This document shows positions 41,101-49,155 of a stretch of 64,000 nucleotides of DNA, in pieces. Position 1 is the stretch's first letter. Every line of letters begins with the position of its first letter. A program made the translations under genes and the position numbers. The notes below the pieces were generated by a model. It was not told the origin of the DNA. It did not search any database and saw only the letters and a list, made by a program, of their open reading frames with translations. Where the stretch lies: NCBI GenBank assembly GCA_010645155.1, contig CM021323.1:9301636-9365635 (forward strand), written 5' to 3'. This stretch comes from Tigriopus japonicus (taxonomy: Eukaryota; Arthropoda; Copepoda; Harpacticoida; Harpacticidae).

Positions 41101-44100
41101 ATTGAGGAGGCTTTTTTCAGGAATAATGAGACTTGTGTATGTAAAGCAAGTGTGCAATGTGTATGAACCACTTCTCACACATTGTACCCTATCAAATTTC
41201 GGTTTCCGCCATTGTTCTCAATTTCATAGCACTTCTTCTCCAATTATGGTCCATTGTTCGTGACTAAGTGGGGGAAAACATCTATGAATCTCCCCTTTAC
41301 CAAAACTTGTCTCTCGTAGTGTGTTTAGGCCAAGCCAAAAAAAAAATATGCTCCTAATCCATCCCATGCAAACTCCTTCACGTTTGAAAAGCCTTCCAAA
41401 ATGAATTGATTAAAATATACTTGAAGTCGCTTGTATCCCTGGGTGTTAGAATCCTGTCAGGGTTGTCTCAGCGTCATCCAAGGGATTTGACGATTCATTC
41501 AAGATGATTGATTGTCTAATTCGGATGAGCAACCGGAAGCAAGCAACTTTTTGAGCATGCTTGATTTGGCCATATTTGTTTGCTTGGTTGTGGTTGAGAA
41601 AATAGTAACGTTATGTTGTCATCATGAAATTAGAAATTTTTAAGGGTCCTGCTATTTTTAAAGGTTTTACGTACGTAGTGATGGACCGAAAGGGCTCATA
41701 CCCGAAACCGAAAGTTTCTTCCAAAAGAGGGCAAAACCAAAACCGAAACCGAAAGCAGCTGACTACAAAATTGAATAAAGGCAAAATTCGCCTTAAAACT
41801 TTAGATTGCTCATGTGTTCGATGTTGGGTAGTAGCAATTTCTAAAAAATCGGAAAACTTAAATGTCAGAGGTTTTTGGGCCAAAAATTTTTCAGTTTTGT
41901 TGTCAAACTCCATCTTTTATAGTGCATGTCTGCTTTCGGTTTCGGTGGGCATAACCGAAACCGAAATTTCGGCCGAAAGTGCTTTCGGTCCATCACTAGT
42001 ATTGCGTTTCCCGTTCTTGACAATACCGCCTGGTGTTCCATTTTGCAATTTCAAAGTGAAGGTCGAAAACTCATGAACTCGAAGTACTTCCAAGGTTGAA
42101 TATGTGAAATCCTTTCGGGAACTTATGCATAAAGTTGTGCTTTCACAGAGGAATTCGCCAACTTCTCCCAATTTCAAGTGTACACAATTTGGCTCGAGCA
42201 ATTTGCCAAGCTCGAACTTTACTTTGAATTTCCGTCTTTCTCAATGCTGTTCTCATGACAGCTTCTGTATGCATCAAGTTCAAATCGCGTACAAGTTCTA
42301 TATATGTCGTTCTATTTTTGCCACTCGTTGATCATATCTCGGAAGGTTCATGGGGTGAAGAGCCTTTCTCCTTTGAAGTTTTGGCATATTTTTTAGTGCC
42401 CTTTTTCTCTCAGGCTTTTTTCGCACCTTTTCCTCCTTGCTTCAATCACCACGGCCTTCTTTACATAACGTTGTGGTTGGTTGGTTGGTTGGTTGGTTGG
42501 TTGGTTGGTTGGTTGGTTGGTTGGTTGGTTGGTTGGTTGGTTGGTTGGTTGGTTGGTTGGTTGGTTGGTTGGTTGGTCGGTTGATCGAGCATATTTCAAG
42601 GGATGTTTGAGGGCGAACTTTGAAAATTGGAATAAATAAAACTTCAAGAGACATTCTTCCCTCGCTAGATCTGTATACGTATGCTTTACAACAACATACC
42701 AGGCACGGATGAGAAGGGATTCATTCTTGTTCCCTGCTCTCTTTACCTTACCAAGTCTTGAGTGTTGTTTGTAACCAGAAATTGCTCCTGCTTGGTTGCT
42801 TGCTTGCTTTTATGCCTGCTTTTATGTCGCCATTAGAGTTAGCTAAGTGAACCTGATGCTTTCTACAGAAGTTTTCATGAAATAGACCCTCGTCTCATTC
42901 ATCTCAATAAAGTAGATGGTTTTTATTTTTGTCCGTTACAACGAAACCCTCGCTTTTCTTACAATCGTTCTGAGCAATTAAGTTGCATAACACTTTTGTG
43001 TTCGTACGAGGGGTAGCCAGAATAGAGAGTGATTGGGGTTGTAACTAGTTTGATTGTATGATTTTTGGATTAATGTAAAAAATCGAATTAAAGATTTATC
43101 TCTTGTGAGCAAGTGTTCTTTTCCAAATTTTGTTGTTGGACACACTTGTTCGAAGCTATGGTTTGATTAGACAAGGTGTGTTGGGTGATCCCTGTATACA
43201 TAGAAAATAAGTGAAAAGAGCAAACAACATGCCAAAATAGTTACATTTTAACTTCAAGACGTCTAGCATCGCAACTTAAAGTATGTAAGTATTTAAAGCA
43301 AAAAGTATGAGCAACATCTTTACTTTACAAAATATTGGATTTTGACGAAATTTTCGCTCTTGACGTCCATCTTTGGAAGCGTGCAGGGGTCGTGCAACTT
43401 ACCTTGTCTAATTAAATCAGGGTTAGGCAACCGGTAGGTCGCAGCCCACATGTGAGCCCAAGGGTGGTCTTTGGTAGGCCCAGAAGCTATGGCGAAAGTC
43501 ATAAATAGTGGGCGCGCGAGACATCCATAGTACTGTACTCGTGGGCTCAAAGCTCTTTCATCGCTAATTTGTGGGCCCTTGAACCTACCAATGCCTGTTT
43601 GGTGGGCCCCAGAGAACACGAATCAAATTTAGTGGGCCTTGACCCAAAAATGGTTGCCGACCCCTGAATTAAATCATGACTTCGAACAAGTTTGTCTAAC
43701 AACAAAATTTGTAAGACAGCACCTGGCCACAAGAGAGAAATCTTCAATTCGATTTGGGCCATAAAGCCGAAAATCGTTCAAGTTAACGAATTACAGGCTC
43801 AGTTAACCTGTAGTCTGGATAACCCACGTACTATGCACGTCCATTAACCTTGGTGGATACTTATCTTGCTTGCCTGGCACTGTGCAGGTTTGGCTTTCAA
43901 AGAATTTACTGTTTATGTTAATAACAAAATCAACAGTCATAGCAAAGTCAGTCACGACATGACTTGAAATTTTTGTAGCTAATTTCCAATGTTTTCACCA
44001 CTCAACGTAAAAACACGCCCTATGGACACAAGTTAATTTACGCTCTTTTTTACTGTTTCAGGGGAAAGAAGAAAATACTTATAACCAATCGATGTATTCG

Positions 44101-47100
44101 AAGAATTCCATCAGTAAAGCGATTTTGGAGAAACATAAGCTCGCCAGTTCTCTGACGCCTTCGCCTCGAATGGTGCCCAAAGGGATGAACCCAATCTGTC
44201 ATAAAATGTCCATGGTTGAGAGGACCTTCCAAGCAACTGGAAAGGACAAAAAAGCCAAAGGGGGCGAGCAAGGTCATCGCAAGATATCCGGTATGTTGAG
44301 CGGAAATTCGGGCGGAACGAGTTTCCGAGCCAAGTCAGGATTTCTGGATCAGCAAGAGTTGGCCCATTGGCAAAGTCACTATTACGTACCGGAAGAGACG
44401 GTTCCAGTTCTTAAAAGCAAAGTGGAACATTGGGCCCTGGAGAAAGAGCCTTCACAAATGGGACGAGTTTTTGACCTTTCGGAATGGATCCTTTGGCAAG
44501 ATAGGACACTTGATCGTCCCTTTGTGGGTGAATCAATGTCGTCAAACATGTTCCTCAAAACCTTATCTTTCATTCAAAAAGATACGGATTTCTCTGAGTA
44601 CGATTCGAAAATGAGACTGTGGATGCAAAGCAACGAGGCGAATGAAGACCTCGCTGAAGCCATGAAGGAGGGAAAGTTCATTAAAAAAGGGATCCCAACG
44701 GTTCAAAAAGTCAAGGAAAATCCCGTGTTAGCACTGTTTAGGCAACAGACGATGAACAAAGAATCCGCTGTTTTTCCATTTCCCGAGGTGGAAAATGAAC
44801 TCGACGTAATTGAAATGGTTCATCAACCAGCTGGTTTGTGTAACGAAAGGGCTCGAAATGAAGACATTCCATCGCCGGAGGTTATATTGCTTGATGGTGT
44901 TGATGTTGACGAGTTGGGTGGAGAGCATTATGATGGCGACAACGAAGAAGAAGAAGACAGGCAATTCCAGGAGGCGTTTCAAGACATATATGACTACTCA
45001 AGTATACCCATATACAAACCTCCTCCAAGCCTTGAGATGATCAAGTCCCAAATTGCCTCCATGAGCCAAGAAATGATCGATGCCCTTGAATTTGGGGCTC
45101 GATTGAAAGAGGGATCCACTCAAACGTTTTCTGTGACAAAGTGTGCCCTCGAGGGAAAGTTCTCGCATCAACAGCATTTCCTGATCAATGGTGAACAGCA
45201 TCCCGGCATCTCGCCCGTTTTGAAGGCACAAAAACGTAACATGTCGATTCAAAAACACCAATTTGGCCATCCATTTTCGTCAACTCCAACTAGCGATAGG
45301 AGGAGAGTAAGAACAGACGCAAAAACTAATATAACACCGTCACCAATCATCAAATCGCGAGAGCCTCAGGAATACGAGTCCAAGTCCTTTAAGGCAAATA
45401 ATTCCTTAAAAAGAAAACGTCTGTCTTATTCGCCCTCCCCTGAAAACCATGCTCAAGTCCATGACGATAGCTTGAATGCCTTATTTCAAGACAGTTCTAT
45501 CGACGTAGTACCCTGCTCATTGGAAACCAGTGCTCCCAAAAATGAGCCCAAACAGATTGAAAAATCGTTTAGTTCCAAGGGATTATTCGATTCTTGGGAT
45601 GGGCCAAGCCAGGACAAAAAAGAGGGAGGCAACAAGGAGCACACGGGAAAACAGTGTCCTGGTACTTCTCAAGAGCAACAATCTCTCTACTCTGCGTCTC
45701 AACTTGCCTTATTTTTAGATGAATCCACAACTTTGTGCGGAGGTAAACCGAAGAAAGACGGAGCTTCGAAATTCATTTTCAAACCAGAAATTGATCGAAA
45801 TGCTTTCGAAGCGAAGGACGATTCATCCTCTTTCCAAAATGAGTCTGAGCTCGACATGTTTGGCAATGAAGAGGAAGACGCGTTTTTCGCCAATCTAGAC
45901 GTAGATGAGAAGAGCAGGAACCATTCCATTAGTGCCAACTGGTTCAAATTACCCAAGCTGTCTGAATACGAGACAAAATGTTCGATGCCAAAAGGTACCT
46001 CAGGTGTTCACAGAACTGGAACCATTCTTCAAAATTCAGAAATGTTGCCTGCCAAAAGCGATCCAACCACAGAGGCTCCACAAACCCAAAATAGTCCTGT
46101 GGTATCGCATTCAACATCAAAAAGGCAAAACAAGCGACGGCTAATGGTTTTACCATCTTCCTCCTCATCGGAGGATGAGAAAGACTGTAGGAATGACGCT
46201 TCCGCCTCTTACTTTCCAATTCCTGAAAGTGTGAGGGCAAAAAATGAAGAACCCAAACGTCGAAAAAAGGCCTCGGATTTTCTAGAGCTAGAGGCAGCAC
46301 TTTCAGGTGAAGCCGAATCAGACGAAGATTGTGACGGTGATGACCAACTTGATGGATATGATGCCAGTTTTGTCGATGACAGGCAAACCTTCAGTCAAAG
46401 CGGACTGAGTGATGAGCAACAAAAGCTCATGTATCTTAAATCCGTCCGCAGCCCAGCCAACTCGAGGGATTTCCTCAAAACCGCAAGGACCTTGAAACCG
46501 ATTACGGCGGATATTTTCTCTCAAATACCAGAGCCGGAAGAACCAGGATACCAAGCAGACTCGTTTTGTGTGGGGAGCGACGAGGAAATTGAGGAGGTTC
46601 AAAGGTTTACTCAACTCAACGCGATGGATCTTTTGGCCGATAACTCTGGTAACCATTCAGTACTTCAACCTCGAAACCTCAAGTCGAAAGTAAGGCTTAA
46701 GCAACAATTTGAACAATATTATGGCAAAAAATCGTCCAAGCTCACTGAGGTGAACATTGAGCCAAAAACAGTGGAAAACGATGTCAAGATTCAGAAGAAT
46801 CGAATCGTTCAAGGTGGATGTGTTTCCTCAAGTGAGGACGAGATTTCGATTTTAAAGTCCCCTAAACGTTCTGTTTTGTCCTCCCCTCATCCACCAAGAC
46901 AAATTAACAACGCTTCAATCGCAAATTCAAGCTCATCCATAGTACCTTTATCGTCCGAGCCGGTAAAAGTGGTTCAACCAGATCTCAATCAATCTTTGGA
47001 GGATGATCAGAAACTCACTGTGCTAGTCAACTCATCAGAAGTTCACAAAATCCCCAATCTCATTTCCTGTTTAAAACATGAGCATGGATTTGCAATCCAA

Positions 47101-47679
47101 GTCAGGCACTTTGAAGGTGCAGCTATTCTCCTTTCTCCTCGTACCGCCGTTGATCGCATCACCGCCTCAGATTTTATCAATGGGGCCAATCGTCACAAGA
47201 TCGTGGAGCGATGTCAACGAATGAACGATTTATTTGAGAGACCTTGTCTTCTCATCGAGACGGAGAGAAACGCGGAGAGCGTTCCCCGGACCCATCGATC
47301 CAAGTACTACGACCTACTCCTTAGTCAGTTGAGCCAATCCAAGATCTTGTACTATTTTACCCAATCTCAAATGGAATCGGCTTCTGTTCTTGGGTCCTTG
47401 CTACGGATGGAAGAGAAAAAGAAGTTCCTCCTTCCTCGACCCTTGAAACTATCCCCTTTGGATGAGCAAATGCTGAGCTTTTATCAAACTCTCCCTGGCG
47501 TTGGCCTTGGCACAGCCTTACAACTAGTTCACGGTTTCTCGTCCTTGAATGACTTGGCTAAATCCGCCCCTGCCACAATTATGAATCGCACTCAACTTAG
47601 CGAGAAGAAAGCGCGCGAAATTCAAACCTACTTTCGCCGAACATTCGAGCCCGACCTGACACATGTTGGTAATCGATGA
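25416..47679 (+). CDS. FANCM: FANCM / Hef DNA helicase-translocase, four exons
   Basis: Exons are 25416-26120, 28774-29764, 32014-32240 and 44062-47679. They join in frame to 1,846 codons (human about 2,048). FANCM remodels stalled replication forks and anchors the Fanconi anaemia core complex on DNA. The protein opens with [12 protein letters not shown], as in vertebrates. It has Walker A LPTGLGKT at about residue 155-161, DEAH at 257-260, ALSATPGS, and motif [12 protein letters not shown]. The post-helicase [11 protein letters not shown] segment follows. Then comes a long acidic, Ser-rich middle with a conserved [10 protein letters not shown]...DSFCV block. A C-terminal ERCC4-like domain (about 1625-1770) and HhH2 repeat (about 1785-1845) end it. 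The ERCC4 catalytic residues are degenerate, as in FANCM of other animals. The introns are 2.65, 2.25 and 11.8 kb; the last two contain transposons. It converges on ARL13B. Confidence 0.95.
26121..28773. other. FANCM intron 1
   Basis: 2,653 bp, AT-rich, donor gtaagc and acceptor tttttttcag. No exon or defined repeat is seen inside. Confidence 0.7.
28774..29764 (+). CDS. FANCM: FANCM exon 2 (DEAH box, helical insert)
   Basis: Starts GTG after the acceptor, giving VMSNDLSRG, and includes [34 protein letters not shown] and [10 protein letters not shown]. It ends in the second helicase lobe ([13 protein letters not shown]) at AAA G before gtaagc. Confidence 0.93.
29765..32013. other. FANCM intron 2
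   Basis: 2,249 bp, donor gtaagc and acceptor tttttgcag. Its only recognisable content is MITE copy 2 near the 3' end. Confidence 0.65.
31713..31959 (+). mobile_element. hAT-like MITE, family A copy 2
   Basis: 247 bp, starting cagggtttggcaacc and ending ggttggcgacccctg. The perfect 8-bp duplication ctataaac lies at 31705-31712 and 31960-31967. The interior has the repeated gggccc motif. It ends 54 bp before FANCM exon 3. Copy 2 defines the plus orientation here. Confidence 0.92.
32014..32240 (+). CDS. FANCM: FANCM exon 3 (helicase motifs V-VI)
   Basis: 227 bp, encoding [36 protein letters not shown] and [18 protein letters not shown]. It ends GAG before gtaag in phase 0. Confidence 0.94.
33449..33505 (+). 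repeat. short dispersed repeat shared with 56705-56757
   Basis: The segment reads gcggattttttaataccgct then acaaggaatgggattcc. A close match (gcggattttttattaccgtt, acaaggaatgcgatttcc) lies inside the hAT-like element at 56057-57060. It is probably a fragment of a related element; no ends are visible here. Confidence 0.5.
34840..34945 (+). repeat. diverged relative of the 16371-17289 element
   Basis: Words such as catttttga.cc, aaaaag.cgaaaaac and the order around them match the stretch at about 16600-16705, at roughly 70 percent by eye. It is a partial, old copy at best. Confidence 0.3.
37638..38783. mobile_element. hAT-like non-autonomous element with decamer array
   Basis: 1,146 bp. It starts cagggtgggcattttt and ends aaatgcccaccctg, an inverted repeat. 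A perfect 8-bp duplication, attcaagc, lies at 37630-37637 and 38784-38791. The left subterminal region holds 15 in-register decamers of the type agtgtccaaa. The right subterminal region (about 38676-38767) holds the same motif inverted and irregular (tttttggacacttttggaca). No transposase is encoded; the longest frame, 99 codons on minus at 38054-38353, is unrecognised. 8-bp duplications and short inverted ends are hAT traits. Confidence 0.88.
37681..37830 (+). repeat. decamer minisatellite (agtgtccaaa) x15
   Basis: Fifteen head-to-tail 10-bp units in perfect register, with two main types, agtgtccaaa and agtgtcaaaa. It continues as degenerate units to about 37890. Translation in any frame gives low-complexity [14 protein letters not shown] peptides that are not genes. 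Confidence 0.95.
39066..39314. mobile_element. 249-bp fold-back element
   Basis: The outer arm ggtcggttgttgaggtag at 39066 pairs with its reverse complement ending at 39314. The inner arms at about 39118-39166 and 39193-39241 pair over some 50 bases (ataaccatgctc.atcaagtt, core cgctacat/atgtagca). The loop is about 25 bases. There are indels of a gaagcat repeat between outer and inner parts. It would form a long hairpin in RNA. Confidence 0.75.
41676..41998. mobile_element. MITE with 17-bp perfect inverted ends
   Basis: It starts tagtgatggaccgaaag and ends with the exact reverse complement. Subterminal cgaaaccgaaa motifs occur several times on both sides, in opposite orientation. 323 bp. No convincing target-site duplication remains, so assignment to hAT is only by the look of the ends. 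Confidence 0.7.
42473..42577. repeat. TTGG microsatellite, about 26 copies
   Basis: A nearly perfect tetranucleotide array, ending in ttggtcggttgatcg. ORFs reading GWLVGWLV or PTNQPTNQ are artefacts. Confidence 0.97.
43418..43666 (+). mobile_element. hAT-like MITE, family A copy 3
   Basis: 249 bp, starting cagggttaggcaacc and ending ggttgccgacccctg. The perfect 8-bp duplication aattaaat lies at 43410-43417 and 43667-43674. It is in the same orientation as copy 2 and lies 395 bp before FANCM exon 4. Confidence 0.92.
44062..47679 (+). CDS. FANCM: FANCM exon 4 (MHF-binding, linker, ERCC4-like, HhH2)
   Basis: A single 3,618-bp last exon from a gtttcag acceptor to the TGA stop. It opens [10 protein letters not shown], matching the family right after motif VI. 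It includes [16 protein letters not shown] (the region that binds the MHF histone-fold pair in vertebrates). Long acidic stretches ([22 protein letters not shown]) come next. The C-terminal ERCC4-like and helix-hairpin-helix parts ([20 protein letters not shown]) follow. Confidence 0.95.
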   Translation, partial: GKEENTYNQSMYSKNSISKAILEKHKLASSLTPSPRMVPKGMNPICHKMSMVERTFQATGKDKKAKGGEQGHRKISGMLSGNSGGTSFRAKSGFLDQQELAHWQSHYYVPEETVPVLKSKVEHWALEKEPSQMGRVFDLSEWILWQDRTLDRPFVGESMSSNMFLKTLSFIQKDTDFSEYDSKMRLWMQSNEANEDLAEAMKEGKFIKKGIPTVQKVKENPVLALFRQQTMNKESAVFPFPEVENELDVIEMVHQPAGLCNERARNEDIPSPEVILLDGVDVDELGGEHYDGDNEEEEDRQFQEAFQDIYDYSSIPIYKPPPSLEMIKSQIASMSQEMIDALEFGARLKEGSTQTFSVTKCALEGKFSHQQHFLINGEQHPGISPVLKAQKRNMSIQKHQFGHPFSSTPTSDRRRVRTDAKTNITPSPIIKSREPQEYESKSFKANNSLKRKRLSYSPSPENHAQVHDDSLNALFQDSSIDVVPCSLETSAPKNEPKQIEKSFSSKGLFDSWDGPSQDKKEGGNKEHTGKQCPGTSQEQQSLYSASQLALFLDESTTLCGGKPKKDGASKFIFKPEIDRNAFEAKDDSSSFQNESELDMFGNEEEDAFFANLDVDEKSRNHSISANWFKLPKLSEYETKCSMPKGTSGVHRTGTILQNSEMLPAKSDPTTEAPQTQNSPVVSHSTSKRQNKRRLMVLPSSSSSEDEKDCRNDASASYFPIPESVRAKNEEPKRRKKASDFLELEAALSGEAESDEDCDGDDQLDGYDASFVDDRQTFSQSGLSDEQQKLMYLKSVRSPANSRDFLKTARTLKPITADIFSQIPEPEEPGYQADSFCVGSDEEIEEVQRFTQLNAMDLLADNSGNHSVLQPRNLKSKVRLKQQFEQYYGKKSSKLTEVNIEPKTVENDVKIQKNRIVQGGCVSSSEDEISILKSPKRSVLSSPHPPRQINNASIANSSSSIVPLSSEPVKVVQPDLNQSLEDDQKLTVLVNSSEVHKIPNLISCLKHEHGFAIQVRHFEGAAILLSPRTAVDRITASDFINGANRHKIVERCQRMNDLFERPCLLIETERNAESVPRTHRSKYYDLLLSQLSQSKILYYFTQSQMESASVLGSLLRMEEKKKFLLPRPLKLSPLDEQMLSFYQTLPGVGLGTALQLVHGFSSLNDLAKSAPATIMNRTQLSEKKAREIQTYFRRTFEPDLTHVGNR

Positions 47680-47776
47680 AATAAGAACTTGTCAAAATTT
47701 GAGAATTATAGTCAAACGAAAAATATCTGTGAACTGTGTAATTGATTGAAATTGGTTTTATGTTGGATTACATGAG

Positions 47777-49054
47777 TTAACATTCAATGTAGGCTCGGAT
47801 AACTTGACTGTCACGAATGCTTTCGACACTGGAATTGGCGGAATTGGGTTTGCTATTCATGGATACACTTGCACCGCTATCGATGGACGAATTACGTCCT
47901 TTCTTCAGCAAAGAAGTGTTTGTTCCATTCCGATTGAGTTTTTTGAGCAAGTTGGTACGCTTTTTGGGTTCGCTTATGGGTTCTAGTTCTAGTTTTTCTG
48001 AGCTTGGAAGACAATTGGGAAGGTCGAGGTCCGGTAAGTGAGACGCGTCTTCCACCTCATGATTAGCAAGAATCTTTGTTTCCGAGACTGCATCGGAATC
48101 TAAAATTTGGACGCGATTTTCCTCTTCAAGTTTGGGCAGTTTGTCTACTTTGTGCAGGAATCCGTTGCTTACAGGCTGAATGGGCGGCAACTTGGGCGTG
48201 CTGTGGCGAACTTGAGATGTTATTTTGTCGGTTGACAAGTCTTCCAAATTGGGAGAATTTGGGGGAGGACTGTCTTCGTTCCATTCATTCTTGAGCTCGT
48301 TTAAGGGCACAAATCCCACTTTATTTGACACGTGTTGATCTTCGTGGCTCTCATCTATTTCTTTGGAACGTCGTTCTTCCATCCTTTTTTGAAGTTCCTT
48401 TCTACGTTTCTCTTGGATGCGAGTTTCCAAATCGATATCTGCTTCCACTCGGGGAGCGAGGTCACCGTAATTGGCAATCACACTCTTTACCAACCATTTG
48501 AAACCCACGCGGAGACCTTGATTCTTAATGGCCACTGCTGGCTCAACCCTCGTTGGACATCGGGCCTCATTCACAACTTGTTCCACATTTAGGGCCTCAA
48601 CAATGTCAATTTCATCCTGAGCCTCGTCTAAATCCGATTTGTTACAAAGAAAAAGCACAGGCTTGCCCCTGACCTTGTCGTGTCTTAAGATGTCTCTAAA
48701 TATCTCTCGGCCCTCTTCATTCCTGGACTTGTCTGCCGAATCGACTACGAATATGAGCCCATGAACCTCGTGGAAATATTTAGGCCAGATGCCTCGGAAG
48801 CTCTTGCTCCCACCCAGGTCAAATATTGTTACTTGATAGCCTTTGTATTTGGTTTTCACGCTGGAGAATCCCACGGTGGGCGCCACGGATGCCAGATCCG
48901 TATCTCCGACCATGGATTTGGCAGTGCAACTCTTCCCGGCATTGTCTAATCCCAGCATTAGTAAGAAGATCTCTTTGTCACCCACTCCAATCCGATTACC
49001 CAAGCAGCAAGGCCATGGTGAGTACCCACAACACAGCTTCTTCCAGACAGTCAT
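47777..49054 (-). CDS. ARL13B: ARL13B, cilium-associated Arf-like GTPase
   Basis: Intronless, 425 codons (human 428). ARL13B is a palmitoylated Arf-family GTPase of the ciliary membrane and a guanine-nucleotide exchange factor for ARL3. Seen here: Cys8-Cys9 at the palmitoylation position, P-loop GLDNAGKS (Ser where human has Thr), switch I VAPTVGF, and DLGG in place of the usual DxxGQ, which is a hallmark of ARL13. NKSD is the G4 box. After the G domain come a basic coiled coil (RIQEKRRKELQKRMEERR) and a Ser/Pro-rich tail. I see no clear RVxP ciliary-targeting motif in the tail. The start lies 101 bp after the ACOT13 stop on the same strand. Its 3' end faces FANCM. Confidence 0.92.
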   Translation of the reverse strand: MTVWKKLCCGYSPWPCCLGNRIGVGDKEIFLLMLGLDNAGKSCTAKSMVGDTDLASVAPTVGFSSVKTKYKGYQVTIFDLGGSKSFRGIWPKYFHEVHGLIFVVDSADKSRNEEGREIFRDILRHDKVRGKPVLFLCNKSDLDEAQDEIDIVEALNVEQVVNEARCPTRVEPAVAIKNQGLRVGFKWLVKSVIANYGDLAPRVEADIDLETRIQEKRRKELQKRMEERRSKEIDESHEDQHVSNKVGFVPLNELKNEWNEDSPPPNSPNLEDLSTDKITSQVRHSTPKLPPIQPVSNGFLHKVDKLPKLEEENRVQILDSDAVSETKILANHEVEDASHLPDLDLPNCLPSSEKLELEPISEPKKRTNLLKKLNRNGTNTSLLKKGRNSSIDSGASVSMNSKPNSANSSVESIRDSQVIRAYIEC

Positions 49055-49155
49055 TTTCGCTTATGCAGTCTTTTATATCACAGGTCTTTCATTCGCACTG
49101 GCTTTTTTTACTATGATTGTCTACTACAAGAACATGAGGCTTCTTGACACATTGT

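Larger units (their letters stand above)
32241..44061. other. FANCM intron 3 (11.8 kb, transposon-rich)
   Basis: It holds the decamer-array hAT-like element, a 249-bp fold-back, a CCGAAA-rich MITE, a TTGG microsatellite and MITE family A copy 3. Stretches at 32241-33400, 33500-34700, 35000-37600, 39400-41600 and 42600-43400 show no recognisable gene. Confidence 0.6.

Noticed and set aside
42255..42654. ORFs reading GWLVGWLV and PTNQPTNQ
   Set aside because: They are translations of the TTGG microsatellite. It is also not a telomere repeat, being internal and a tetranucleotide.
49070..49077. TATA box for ARL13B
   Set aside because: It lies about 23 bp before the ATG, so initiation would fall at or after the start codon.
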